Assembly: GCA_910587955.1 (NCBI GenBank)
Contig: CAJUNN010000031.1
Coordinates: 1 to 33,645 of the forward strand
Direction of reading: 5' to 3'
Length of the DNA stretch: 33,645 nt
From: an uncultured Lachnospiraceae bacterium
GTDB lineage: Bacteria > Bacillota > Clostridia > Lachnospirales > Lachnospiraceae
Each line of letters begins with the position of its first letter. Within the stretch, counting starts at the first letter, position 1. The notes under the pieces were generated by a model that worked only from the letters and a program-made list of their open reading frames with translations, had not been told where the DNA came from and did not search any database. Positions 8,727-16,467 of this stretch are shown here, piece after piece. Made by a program: the position numbers and the translations under genes.

Positions 8727-8893
8727 GTCTTTTAAGGTACACCCTTCGGGCACCCCGTATGACAGAGCCTTCGGCTCGTCTTTTAAGGTATACCCTTCGG
8801 GCATCCCGTATGACAGAGCCTTCGGCTCGTCTTTTAAGGTATACCCTTCGGGCACCCCGTATGACAGAGCCTTCGGCTCGTCTTTTAAGGTAT
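8727..8893. repeat. 51-bp tandem repeat, three copies plus a partial fourth
   Basis: Three near-identical 51-bp units start at 8727, 8778 and 8829; a 14-base partial fourth starts at 8880. Each unit contains the palindrome GGTATACC (GGTACACC in copy 1), a CCCTTCGGG mini-hairpin, CCCCGTATGACAGA, then a GAGCC-TTC-GGCTC hairpin followed by GTCTTTT. Each copy therefore resembles a small stem-loop with a T-run. Copies differ at only a few positions. The unit is 17 codons long, so frames stay open across it, but nothing indicates that it is translated. A degenerate 31-bp copy occurs at 17350. It fills the gap between the AGCS symporter and the P-type ATPase. Confidence 0.9.
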
Positions 8894-8970
8894 ATCTTTG
8901 TCCCTCTTTTCATATCTTAGGATAACCGCAGCAATTCGGCCTGTACAAATTTCCGGGAGGGAGAAAATTC

Positions 8971-11643
8971 ATGACAAATCATACAGAACAGCTCCGGGGA
9001 CAAAATATTTTAGAAGAAGGGCGCCAGAAAACCATGCCGGAAGCCTTTCTGGAGCAGCTCAACGATCCGCTCATTTTTATCCTATTTATAGCTGCCGCTA
9101 TTTCCATGCTTCTGGGCGAAGTCAGCGACACTGCTATTATTCTGGCTGTGATTCTGGTCAACTCCGTGGTGGGCGTTATTCAGGAGGGAAAGGCCCAGAA
9201 AGCCCTGGAAGCCTTAAAACAGATGACAAGCCCTACAGCCCTGGTCCGAAGAAACGGAATCCAGGCGGAAATTCCGGCCCGGGATCTGATTCCCGGAGAT
9301 ATTGTCTGTCTCGATGCAGGCCGGCAGGTTCCCGCCGATCTGAAACTTATTTCCGTAAACAGCCTGAAAATCGAAGAATCGGCCCTGACCGGAGAATCGC
9401 TTCCTGTAGAAAAAGATCTGCAGTCCCAGAACAAAGCTTACATGTCCACCAATGTAACCTACGGCCGGGGGGAGGGCGTTGTCACCGCTATCGGAATGGA
9501 CACGGAAATCGGCCGCATTGCCCGCCTTATCAATGATTCTCCCTCTGAAATTACACCTCTTCAGAAACGGCTGGCAGACCTGGGAAAAATCTTAAGCATT
9601 GTCTCCATCTTTCTCTGCGCCCTGCTCTTTTTTATCGCCGTTTTGCAGAAGCGTGATGTGGTAGAAATGCTGATTACCGCTATCTCCCTGGCCGTAGCCG
9701 CCGTTCCCGAGGGCCTCCCGGCTATCGTCACGATGGTACTGGCCTTAAGCGTCTCCCGCATGGTCCGCGTCAATACCATTGTAAAACGCCTTCCAAGCGT
9801 AGAAACCCTGGGCTGCGTCAGCGTCGTCTGTTCGGACAAGACCGGGACCCTGACCCAGAACAAAATGACTGTCGCCGCCTGCTATTCCAACGGAAAGACT
9901 CTGGAAGCGTCCGCCCTAAACCCGGAAACGGATCGGCATCTCCTGGAAGGCTTTGCCCTCTGCAACGATGCCGTGCTTACACCGGACAGCCGCCTGGGGG
10001 ATCCCACGGAACTGGCGCTTCTGGATCTGGCCCGCCGGTTCTATCTGGAACGGCCGGAATTGGAACGGCGTGTTCCCAGATTGGACGAGATCGCCTTTGA
10101 TTCCGACCGTAAAATGATGACCACGCTTCACCGCGCCGGCGGAAGCACGGTTTCCTACACCAAAGGCTCTCCCGATGAAATCCTGAAGCGCTGCGGCACC
10201 ATCCTTCTAAACGGCCGGGTCGTTCCCCTGGATGCCGGAAAACGCCGGGAGATTGACACTGCCTTACAGACACTTTCGGCAAAAGCCCTCCGTCTTTTGG
10301 CCCTGGGCATGAAAACGGGTGCTCCGCGCCCGGAAGAAAGCGGCCTCACCTTTGTAGGCGCAGCCGGAATGATGGATCCCATCCGCCCGGAAGCGGTGAA
10401 AGCAGTCCGGGACTTCCGGCAGGCCGGCGTGAAAACCGTTATGATTACCGGGGACCGAAAAGACACGGCCTTTGCCATTGCCCGGGAGCTTGGCATTGCC
10501 CGTGCTCCCTCAGACTGCATGACCGGAGCCCAGATTGATGCCTGCTCTCCCCAGGAGTTTTCCCGGGCTGTACAGCACACCTCCGTCTTTGCCATGGTAT
10601 CACCGGAACACAAGGTACGCATTGTAAAAGCCCTGAAACACTCCGGGAAAATCGTAGCCATGACCGGGGACGGGGTCAATGATGCTCCTTCCCTGAAAGC
10701 TGCGGATGTGGGAGTCGCCATGGGTATCACCGGAACCGATGTGGCAAAAAACGCCGCGGATCTGGTTTTGACCGATGATAATTTTGCCACCATAGCCAAA
10801 GCCATTGCAGAGGGGCGGGGGATCTACGAAAACATTCGGAAATCCGTACTTTTTCTGCTTTCCTCCAACTTTGGAGAGATTATCACCATGCTCACTGCCA
10901 TCCTGCTGGGGCTTGGCTCTCCTTTAAAACCCAGCCATATCCTGTGGATCAACCTGATCACGGATTCCCTTCCCGCCCTGGCTCTTGGAGTGGACCGCAG
11001 CGATTCCCGCCGCTTTATGAACCGCCCGCCCCGCCCCAAGGATGAAAGCCTCTTTGCCGGAGGCGGACTGAACTGCACCCTGCTCTACGGCTTTCTCATT
11101 GCCTTTATCAGCATGACTGCTTTCCTGCAGCTCCCCATTTCCATACTGGCGGCAAAAGGGCTGCCGGTCAGCTTGGAAAACCTGCGGACGCTTCTGGCAG
11201 CGCCTGAAATTCTGGCCCGGTGCCAGACCTACTCTTTTACGGTACTCGGCATTTCACAGCTCTTTCACGCCGTAGGAATGCGGGATGTGGAAACTTCCGT
11301 TTTCCGTATGAATCATCTGGCTAACCGCTTGATGCTGGCCTCTTTCGCCCTGGGCCTGGCTCTCCAAGCTCTGGTAACGGAATTTCCGTATTTCATCCGG
11401 GCCTTCGGCACCTGCCACCTGGACTCCAGCGAGTGGATCAGCTTGATTCTCCTGGCTTCTATGCCGCTTATTGCCCATGAGCTTCTGCTCTTTACGCCGG
11501 ACCGGATTTTAAAACAGTTTCATCAAAGCCAGCAAAATGAGCAGCAATCCGCTGACCCAGCAGAGATTGGATCTGCAGTGGGCCGAAATCAGCCGCCCCA
11601 GATGCGTACCGGACACCACAGCCAGCGCGCCAACCAGAGCTGA
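8971..11643 (+). CDS. Cation-transporting P-type ATPase (P2A, Ca2+ type)
   Basis: 890-residue P-type ATPase that pumps a cation, probably Ca2+, across the membrane. Actuator motif TGES is at 140-143, TM4 motif PEGLP at 246-250, the phosphorylated aspartate in DKTGTLT at 289, and the hinge GDGVNDAP near 566-573. Ca2+-site residues of the SERCA class are recognisable: Glu in PEGLP, Asn/Glu in SSNFGEIITM (TM5) and Asn/Asp in LWINLITDSLPALALG (TM6). The N-terminus is slightly short for the family. GGGAGGGAG precedes the ATG. The final 40 or so residues (after RILKQF) are hydrophilic, unlike relatives, and lie antisense to the mntP-like gene; they look like a 3' extension after loss of the normal stop. 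A weak promoter (TTGTCC-N17-GATAAC) lies at 8898-8926. Mn2+ is an alternative substrate. Confidence 0.93.
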   Translation: MTNHTEQLRGQNILEEGRQKTMPEAFLEQLNDPLIFILFIAAAISMLLGEVSDTAIILAVILVNSVVGVIQEGKAQKALEALKQMTSPTALVRRNGIQAEIPARDLIPGDIVCLDAGRQVPADLKLISVNSLKIEESALTGESLPVEKDLQSQNKAYMSTNVTYGRGEGVVTAIGMDTEIGRIARLINDSPSEITPLQKRLADLGKILSIVSIFLCALLFFIAVLQKRDVVEMLITAISLAVAAVPEGLPAIVTMVLALSVSRMVRVNTIVKRLPSVETLGCVSVVCSDKTGTLTQNKMTVAACYSNGKTLEASALNPETDRHLLEGFALCNDAVLTPDSRLGDPTELALLDLARRFYLERPELERRVPRLDEIAFDSDRKMMTTLHRAGGSTVSYTKGSPDEILKRCGTILLNGRVVPLDAGKRREIDTALQTLSAKALRLLALGMKTGAPRPEESGLTFVGAAGMMDPIRPEAVKAVRDFRQAGVKTVMITGDRKDTAFAIARELGIARAPSDCMTGAQIDACSPQEFSRAVQHTSVFAMVSPEHKVRIVKALKHSGKIVAMTGDGVNDAPSLKAADVGVAMGITGTDVAKNAADLVLTDDNFATIAKAIAEGRGIYENIRKSVLFLLSSNFGEIITMLTAILLGLGSPLKPSHILWINLITDSLPALALGVDRSDSRRFMNRPPRPKDESLFAGGGLNCTLLYGFLIAFISMTAFLQLPISILAAKGLPVSLENLRTLLAAPEILARCQTYSFTVLGISQLFHAVGMRDVETSVFRMNHLANRLMLASFALGLALQALVTEFPYFIRAFGTCHLDSSEWISLILLASMPLIAHELLLFTPDRILKQFHQSQQNEQQSADPAEIGSAVGRNQPPQMRTGHHSQRANQS

Positions 11644-12063
11644 AGCAGTTAAAGCGGCCGGAATCCGGGACGCGGCTACCCCGGCCCCGATACCGGCCGC
11701 CACGCTGTCAAGGGAAAGCGCAGCCCCCAGAGTCAGGGCTTCCCCCGGAGACACCAAATCATCCTGATTCTTATTGGCCGCTTCTGCCTCATCGTGACGG
11801 GAGCGGTCAAACAATTTGACAACCCCAAGTACAAACAGCAGCACAAAGCTAAACTGGCGCGTCAATCCCTGAGGAATCAGGCTGCCGGCCACGCCGCCCA
11901 AAAACAGGGAAACTGCAAGTGTCAGGCTTGACACTCCGCTCACAATCAGAACAGAAAGAAACGGAACTTTTATCTTACTCACGCCATAGGCAAAACCGGC
12001 GGCAAACGCATCTACGGACAGGGCCGTCACCAAAAGAAGGATTTCTAAAAAAGAAGAAAACAT
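11509..12063 (-). CDS. MntP/YtaF-like manganese efflux family membrane protein
   Basis: 184-residue small membrane protein of the MntP/YtaF superfamily (LysE-related exporters). It is an internal duplication of two three-helix halves, each opening with the family aspartate motif: ALSVDAFAAGFAYG (about 14-27) and ALSLDSVAAGIGAG (about 115-128). A polar linker rich in Asp, Glu and Asn (DRSRHDEAEAANKNQDD, about 86-102) joins the halves. MntP exports Mn2+; YtaF homologues are annotated as sporulation membrane proteins of unknown role. The ATG lies inside one arm of a 16-bp inverted repeat, and the only ribosome-site candidate (GGTGAT) is also in that stem. Its 3' end overlaps the convergent P-type ATPase gene. 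Confidence 0.85.
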   Translation of the reverse strand: MFSSFLEILLLVTALSVDAFAAGFAYGVSKIKVPFLSVLIVSGVSSLTLAVSLFLGGVAGSLIPQGLTRQFSFVLLFVLGVVKLFDRSRHDEAEAANKNQDDLVSPGEALTLGAALSLDSVAAGIGAGVAASRIPAALTASALVGALAVVSGTHLGRLISAHCRSNLCWVSGLLLILLALMKLF

Positions 12064-12114
12064 GAAATCACCGGAATCTTTTCATTTACGATTATCATAT
12101 TCCGGTGATTTCAT
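12062..12114 (-). promoter_or_regulatory. 16-bp inverted repeat covering mntP-like start
   Basis: Perfect arms ATGAAATCACCGGAAT (12062-12077) and its complement (12099-12114) flank a 21-base spacer. On the minus strand the distal arm ends in the start codon of the mntP-like gene and is followed by GTTTTCTTCTTTTTT. The structure could therefore be a terminator for the upstream endonuclease Q-like gene, a hairpin hiding the ribosome site and start codon, or both. Confidence 0.8.
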
Positions 12115-12124
12115 AGTGTTGAAT

Positions 12125-13372
12125 TTACGAATTTTCTCTTTCATCCCGGGAAACCAGGCGGATCCTGCCGTATTTCCCGTCAAAACCAGGTATGCGTTCC
12201 GTTTTTCCCTCCCGCAGGAGCCGGATTCCCTCCGCAATCTGTGTTCCGGAGACCCGCCGGATTTCTTCCACAGGAATATTGCGCAGAATTTCAAACTCTG
12301 ATCCAAGCTCCCCCAGCATTCTTTCATATTCCCTGGCTGCCTTCACGCCTGTAGGAGAATACCCGGCAGAAGCTCCAATCAGCTCCGTCAGGGGCATCAG
12401 GCTTTCAAACCTTTTTGCTTCTTCCCTGACAAAGCCCTCCGGGCGGTCTGCAAGCTGCCTGATACGGTGGGCGACGCCCATAGTCATTTTTTTCCCGCAG
12501 ACCGGACAGATTCCCTGTGACTGTTCCGCCTGCATTGGGCTTTGGCAAATCCCGCACTTCCGATGGCCGTCATAGTGATATTTCCCTTCCTCCGGGAAAA
12601 ACTCAATGGTTCCTTGAAGCCCCTTTCCTTCCTGGATCGCCCCATATAGTTCCTCATAAGACAGCCCTGTATCCAGCAGGTTGGCCTCCCTCCCCAGCTT
12701 TCCCGGAGAATGCGCGTCGGAATTTGAGATAAGCTGACAGCCATCCAGCGCAGAAATCTGCCAATTCATCGGCGGATCCGAGGACAAGCCTGTTTCCACA
12801 GCACGCACATAGGGCGTCAGATCCTCAAAGCATTCCTCCATCCGGTCAAAACCGGATTTTGCGCCAAACAAGGCAAAGTGGGGCGTCCAGATATGTGCCG
12901 GCACATAGATTGCCTCCCGGCACTCCTCCAACACTAATTCCAGAAGATCCCTGCATCCAAATCCCAGAATCGGCCGGCCGTCAGAGTGAAGATTCCCAAT
13001 GTTCTGAAGCCGGGCCGAAATTTTATCCGCCGCTTCCAGGCCGGGAAGAAGAACCAGGCTGTGAACTTTCCTGGTTTTTCCATTCTTTTTATAAATGGAA
13101 CTGATCTCCCCGGCTGCAACAAACCAGACCTCCCGGGAATCTGACGCTTCGCTGCTGCGGATCCGGTATGCTTCTTTCAGCCGGTAAAATCCGTTTCCCG
13201 CCGGCTCCAGCTTTTCTTTCAATTCGGCCCTCCAGGCCGGATGGGTGAAATCCCCGGTTCCAAGTAAATCAATCCCTTTGCGCCTGGCCCAAAAATCCAG
13301 CATTTCCGGCGTACAGTCTTTGCTGGTGGCGTAGGCGTAACGGGAGTGGATATGCAGGTCTGCGATGTACAT
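12125..13372 (-). CDS. Endonuclease Q-like PHP-domain DNA repair nuclease
   Basis: 415-residue protein with a PHP metal-dependent hydrolase domain and a zinc ribbon. PHP motifs: DLHIHSRYA (residues 5-13), GTGDFTHP (about 41-48), the Glu of AAGEISS (about 87), VHSLVLLPG, VPAHIWTPHFALFG (about 157-170) and SNSDAHSP (about 215-222). Together these supply the His/Asp/Glu set that binds three metals. A CGIC...CPVCGKK zinc site follows (about 285-309), then a helical C-terminal domain containing GYSPTGVKAAREYERML. This order matches endonuclease Q of archaea and some Bacillus, which nicks DNA 5' of deaminated bases (uracil, hypoxanthine). ATG 13372 was chosen because AAGGAG lies 6 bases upstream and PHP motif I then falls at the usual N-terminal position. 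Assignment is by domain order. Confidence 0.82.
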   Translation of the reverse strand: MYIADLHIHSRYAYATSKDCTPEMLDFWARRKGIDLLGTGDFTHPAWRAELKEKLEPAGNGFYRLKEAYRIRSSEASDSREVWFVAAGEISSIYKKNGKTRKVHSLVLLPGLEAADKISARLQNIGNLHSDGRPILGFGCRDLLELVLEECREAIYVPAHIWTPHFALFGAKSGFDRMEECFEDLTPYVRAVETGLSSDPPMNWQISALDGCQLISNSDAHSPGKLGREANLLDTGLSYEELYGAIQEGKGLQGTIEFFPEEGKYHYDGHRKCGICQSPMQAEQSQGICPVCGKKMTMGVAHRIRQLADRPEGFVREEAKRFESLMPLTELIGASAGYSPTGVKAAREYERMLGELGSEFEILRNIPVEEIRRVSGTQIAEGIRLLREGKTERIPGFDGKYGRIRLVSRDERENS

Positions 13373-13410
13373 AGGCGGCTCCTTCTGTGTCTGATTTCTG
13401 AACTTTACCA

Positions 13411-13419
13411 AGTATATCA
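13411..13419 (-). promoter_or_regulatory. Possible extended -10 of the endonuclease Q-like gene
   Basis: Minus-strand TGATATACT (TG-N-TATACT) lies about 40 bases before the start codon. No good -35 was found at the right distance. Confidence 0.35.
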
Positions 13420-13426
13420 TAAAATT

Positions 13427-13455
13427 TTGACAAATGGAAACCTCTCTTTTATCAT
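13427..13455 (+). promoter_or_regulatory. SigA-type promoter of MATE exporter
   Basis: Consensus TTGACA (13427-13432), a 17-bp spacer and TATCAT (13450-13455, one mismatch), ending about 37 bases before the MATE start codon. Confidence 0.78.
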
Positions 13456-13492
13456 AAAATAATAACAGCAATCATAGGAGAATGATTTCGGA

Positions 13493-14827
13493 ATGGAAAA
13501 AGAATATTTATTAAGAGAACGGCCTTTGCGGGCTCTGTTTCTGTTTGCCCTTCCCATGATCGTGGGAAACCTGTTCCAGCAATTTTATACCATGGCTGAC
13601 TCCATGGTAGTTGGACGTTATGTAAGTGAAAATGCCCTGGCGGCCGTGGGAGCCTCTTACTCCCTGACAAATGTATTTATCTGCGTGGCCATCGGCGGCG
13701 GCGCAGGGGCTTCCGTACTCACCAGCCGGTATTTCGGAGCCAGGGAATACGACCGGATGAAGGGCTCCATCTCCACAGCCCTTCTTTCCTTCCTGGCCGT
13801 CAGCCTGGTTCTGGCCGCCCTGGGCCTTTCGCTGGGCCGGGAATTTATGATCCTTTTAAAAACACCGGAGGACATTCTTAATATGGCCGTGGAATATCTG
13901 AATATTTATTTCTGCGGGCTGCCCTTTCTGTTTATGTACAATGTGCTGTCTTCTATGTTCAACGCTCTGGGCCGCTCCCGGATCCCTTTGTATCTGTTAA
14001 TCTTCTCTTCTGTATTTAACATCGTCCTGGACATCTGGATGGTCCGTTCCCTCCATCTTGGAATCGCCGGGGTGGCCTGGGCAACGCTTATTGCTCAGGG
14101 AATCTCTGCTCTGGTCTCCTTTTTGATCTTTCTGCGGGAGCTGAAATCTTATCCCGGCACTCCGAAGAAGCTCTGCAGTCCCGGGGAACTTTCCTCCATG
14201 TGCCGGGTAGCCCTTCCGTCCATCTTCCAGCAGTCCACAGTCTCCATCGGAATGATGCTGGTACAGTCTGTAGTCAACAGCTTCGGCCCCCAGATGCTGG
14301 CCGGTTTCTCCGCGGGAATGCGGGTAGAAAGCCTCTGCATCGTCCCCATGGCCGCCCTCGGCAATGCCATGTCCTCTTATACCGCACAGAATCTTGGGTC
14401 CAGGCAGACAGGCCGGGTCCGGGAGGGCTATCATGCTGCCCTCCGGCTGACCGCATTCTTTGCCGTCTTCCTCTGCCTGTCCCTGGAATTTTTCCACGCT
14501 CCCATTATCGCTTCCTTCCTGGGCAGCGACGGAACCAGCCTTGCCTTGGAGACCGGAAGCAGTTATCTGAGATTTATCGGCTTTTTCTTCGCCCTCATCG
14601 GACTGAAAATGTCTACCGACGGCCTGCTGCGGGGCGCGGCAGACATGAAGCTCTTCACTCTGGCCAACCTGGCCAATCTCTCCCTGCGGGTGATTTTCGC
14701 CGTCACCATGGCTCCCCGATTCGGTATCGCCATGGTCTGGTATGCCGTGCCTTTGGGATGGCTGGTCAACTTCCTGATTTCTTTTTGGGAATACCGCACC
14801 GGAAAATGGGAGCGCAAGCTCTCTTAG
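13493..14827 (+). CDS. MATE family efflux transporter
   Basis: 444-residue multidrug/toxin extrusion exporter (DinF/NorM superfamily) with about twelve hydrophobic helices in two halves. It starts with the family pattern LRALFLFALPMIVGNLFQQFYTMADSMVVGRYV and LAAVGASYSLTNVF, then has a repeat-like segment PSIFQQSTVSIGMMLVQSVVN in the second half. Such proteins expel cationic drugs or metabolites with Na+ or H+; the substrate here is unknown. AGGAG lies 12 bases before the ATG, rather far. It is monocistronic, and its last bases overlap the end of the convergent broken MerR gene by 4 bp. Confidence 0.93.
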   Translation: MEKEYLLRERPLRALFLFALPMIVGNLFQQFYTMADSMVVGRYVSENALAAVGASYSLTNVFICVAIGGGAGASVLTSRYFGAREYDRMKGSISTALLSFLAVSLVLAALGLSLGREFMILLKTPEDILNMAVEYLNIYFCGLPFLFMYNVLSSMFNALGRSRIPLYLLIFSSVFNIVLDIWMVRSLHLGIAGVAWATLIAQGISALVSFLIFLRELKSYPGTPKKLCSPGELSSMCRVALPSIFQQSTVSIGMMLVQSVVNSFGPQMLAGFSAGMRVESLCIVPMAALGNAMSSYTAQNLGSRQTGRVREGYHAALRLTAFFAVFLCLSLEFFHAPIIASFLGSDGTSLALETGSSYLRFIGFFFALIGLKMSTDGLLRGAADMKLFTLANLANLSLRVIFAVTMAPRFGIAMVWYAVPLGWLVNFLISFWEYRTGKWERKLS

Positions 14828-15424
14828 TTCTGATAAAATGCCTCAATGGCATCTGCAAGATAGTCGGAAGTACCTTCCCCGTAGGTTTCTTCTATGTGTT
14901 TGCGGAGCTCCTCATTCTCCCGGTAATCCTTGGCCGTTTCCAGCATATAGCCTTTCATCTCCTTAAGCCGCAGAAACTGCCCGGATACAAATTCCATCTC
15001 TCCCACACATTCCTTTACCTCAAAGGTATTCACATCCGTCCCTTTCTTCTCTATCAATTTTGTGCGGGCAGCATCAAAGCGCTTTCCGTAAGCCGCCGTC
15101 ACCTGAGCACTTAAGGGATGCGTCGCTGCCTCCATATAATTCTCTTTGCCGCCGTACCATTCCACCAGCTTAGCCATGGTTTTCCGGGCCCGTTCCGTTG
15201 ACATCTGTTCCAGAAGATACTCCTGGTAATTTTCCGCGCTTCCGTATTGTTTCGCCGCTAGCTCCTGCGCCTCTTTCGGCATATTGGCAAAAGATGCCCG
15301 GCAAATCTCTTGGATATCCTGCCTCACTAAACGCCGCAGGCTTTAGAAGACCAATCTGATCGTAATAGTGAAGGGTGCGCACACTGATACCCGTCTGTCT
15401 GGAAACCTCTTTTACCGTCTGCAT
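14824..15424 (-). pseudogene. MerR-family regulator, broken by internal deletion
   Basis: Two parts of one MerR-type regulator lie in different frames. The first 37 codons from ATG 15424 encode a good N-terminal helix-turn-helix (VKEVSRQTGISVRTLHYYDQ, then IGLLKPAAFSEAGY). The reading frame then jumps near 15315-15320 to a C-terminal effector-like domain of about 165 residues (RASFANMPKEAQELAAKQYG ... GEMEFVSGQFLRLKEMKG ... SDYLADAIEAFYQ). The rest of the winged helix and the dimerisation coiled coil, about 70-100 codons, are missing. The simplest explanation is one internal deletion that also shifts the frame. A GGAGG site and a MerR-type promoter remain upstream, so decay may be recent. The C-terminal part could still be made separately from a GTG near 15327. 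Confidence 0.75.
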
Positions 15425-15452
15425 AAAACCGCCTCCTGATTTTGATAAAACC

Positions 15453-15483
15453 ACCTTAAACTATGACGCAGGGTCAGGGGCAA
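15453..15483 (-). promoter_or_regulatory. MerR-type promoter (19-bp spacer) of the broken MerR gene
   Basis: Minus-strand TTGCCC (15478-15483), a 19-bp spacer containing CTGACCCTGCGTCA, and a degenerate TAAGGT (15453-15458). The long spacer is what MerR activators correct by twisting DNA. The hexamers are poor, so this call leans on the two better neighbours. Confidence 0.45.
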
Positions 15484-15500
15484 GAGAAACTTTACATTTT

Positions 15501-16292
15501 TTATGATTCGTTTTCCAAGCGTCCGGCCCAGTACCGGACGGCCTGTTCCAAAAAGGCGGCACAGCCCTCTGTCTCTCTGTCGTAATAAGACCGGAACCGC
15601 TCGTCGCACACATACATGGAGGCCACACCCTCATGAGCCTTTGCAGAATAAGAAGGCCAGGTCATGTTAAGCCATTCCTTATGCCGGCGGACCAGCTCTC
15701 CCGCCTCCCGGCTCTTTGGGGAAATCCCCTCAAGAACGTTCTTCTTCAGCATTTCCCGAATCTCTTCCTCCAGTTCCCGGAAGCGCTTCCACTCCTCCTG
15801 TGTCATATCCAGCAGTTTTCGGTTGGATTGCTCCGCTGTCTCTGCCCCGTACCGCTCCCGGATTTCTTCCCCGTACCGCTCTTCATTTTCCCGGAGAGCT
15901 CTTTCTTTTAACGCCGCAAATTTTTCCTGATCGCTCATTTCAAAATCTCCTTTCTTCGAATGGATCGTCTGCACAACCGTCCGAATCAGCATATCCAGTT
16001 TATCTCTCTCTTCCTGGAGCTGCGCAAGCTGCTCTTCCAGGGCCTTTACAATGTCAAAATCCTTTTCATAGAGGATTTTTTGAATCTGCTTCAGTTCCAG
16101 CCCCCGTTCCCGGTAAAAGAGAATCTGCCAGAGCAGCTCCGCCTCCCGCTCCCCATAGAAGCGGTACCCGGAGGCCTCCGTATACAAAGGCTTCAAAAGG
16201 CCGATCTCATCATAATACCGCAGAGTGCGCGCGCTCACGCCTGCCAGCTCCGACAGCTCCCGGATTCCGTATACATTCTTCTTCATCTGCAT
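15501..16292 (-). CDS. MerR-family transcriptional regulator, TipAS-like C-terminus
   Basis: 263-residue activator with an N-terminal winged helix (GIRELSELAGVSARTLRYYDEIGLLKP, about 6-32; GYRFYGEREAELLWQILFYRERGLELKQIQKIL), a coiled coil (about 75-105, ALEEQLAQLQEERDKLDMLI) and a C-terminal helical domain resembling the TipAS drug-binding fold (SDQEKFAALKERALRENEERYG, later TWPSYSAKAHEGVASMYVCDERFRSYYD and FLEQAVRYWAG). TipAS-type MerR proteins bind thiopeptide-like or other hydrophobic ligands and activate their own and resistance genes; the ligand is not known here. The start is ATG 16292 (AGGAGGTGGC upstream); ATG 16286 two codons later is also possible. It is divergent from another MerR gene, and its promoter has a 19-bp spacer, so autoregulation is likely. 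Confidence 0.88.
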   Translation of the reverse strand: MQMKKNVYGIRELSELAGVSARTLRYYDEIGLLKPLYTEASGYRFYGEREAELLWQILFYRERGLELKQIQKILYEKDFDIVKALEEQLAQLQEERDKLDMLIRTVVQTIHSKKGDFEMSDQEKFAALKERALRENEERYGEEIRERYGAETAEQSNRKLLDMTQEEWKRFRELEEEIREMLKKNVLEGISPKSREAGELVRRHKEWLNMTWPSYSAKAHEGVASMYVCDERFRSYYDRETEGCAAFLEQAVRYWAGRLENES

Positions 16293-16314
16293 GCCACCTC
16301 CTTCGGACGGTTTC

Positions 16315-16345
16315 AGCATATCCCTTTCCCCGGCGTCAAAGTCAA
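16315..16345 (-). promoter_or_regulatory. MerR-type promoter (19-bp spacer) of TipAS-like regulator
   Basis: Minus-strand TTGACT (16340-16345), exactly 19 bp, then TATGCT (16315-16320). The spacer contains TTGACGCCGGGG. Distance to the start codon is about 23 bases. Confidence 0.7.
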
Positions 16346-16395
16346 GGGATTTTGCAAACTATTTTTGAAATTTTTGAAAAAAGTTCTTTTTCCCC

Positions 16396-16426
16396 TTGAC
16401 CTGTACGTTGGGGATACGTCTATACT
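16396..16426 (+). promoter_or_regulatory. MerR-type promoter (19-bp spacer) of divergent MerR gene
   Basis: TTGACC (16396-16401), exactly 19 bp, then TATACT (16421-16426). The spacer holds a repeated core, ACGT-TGGGGAT-ACGT, centred between the hexamers as expected for a MerR operator. It ends 41 bases before the start codon. Confidence 0.78.
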
Positions 16427-16467
16427 ATAACTGACGGGATTACGAGGAACTTAGATCAGGAGGCAAT

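Noticed and set aside
8400..8913. Minus-strand open frames with repeated SYG.PEG.TLKD units
   Set aside because: They come from the 51-bp tandem repeat being a multiple of three and continue antisense to the symporter gene. There is no ribosome site or family pattern.
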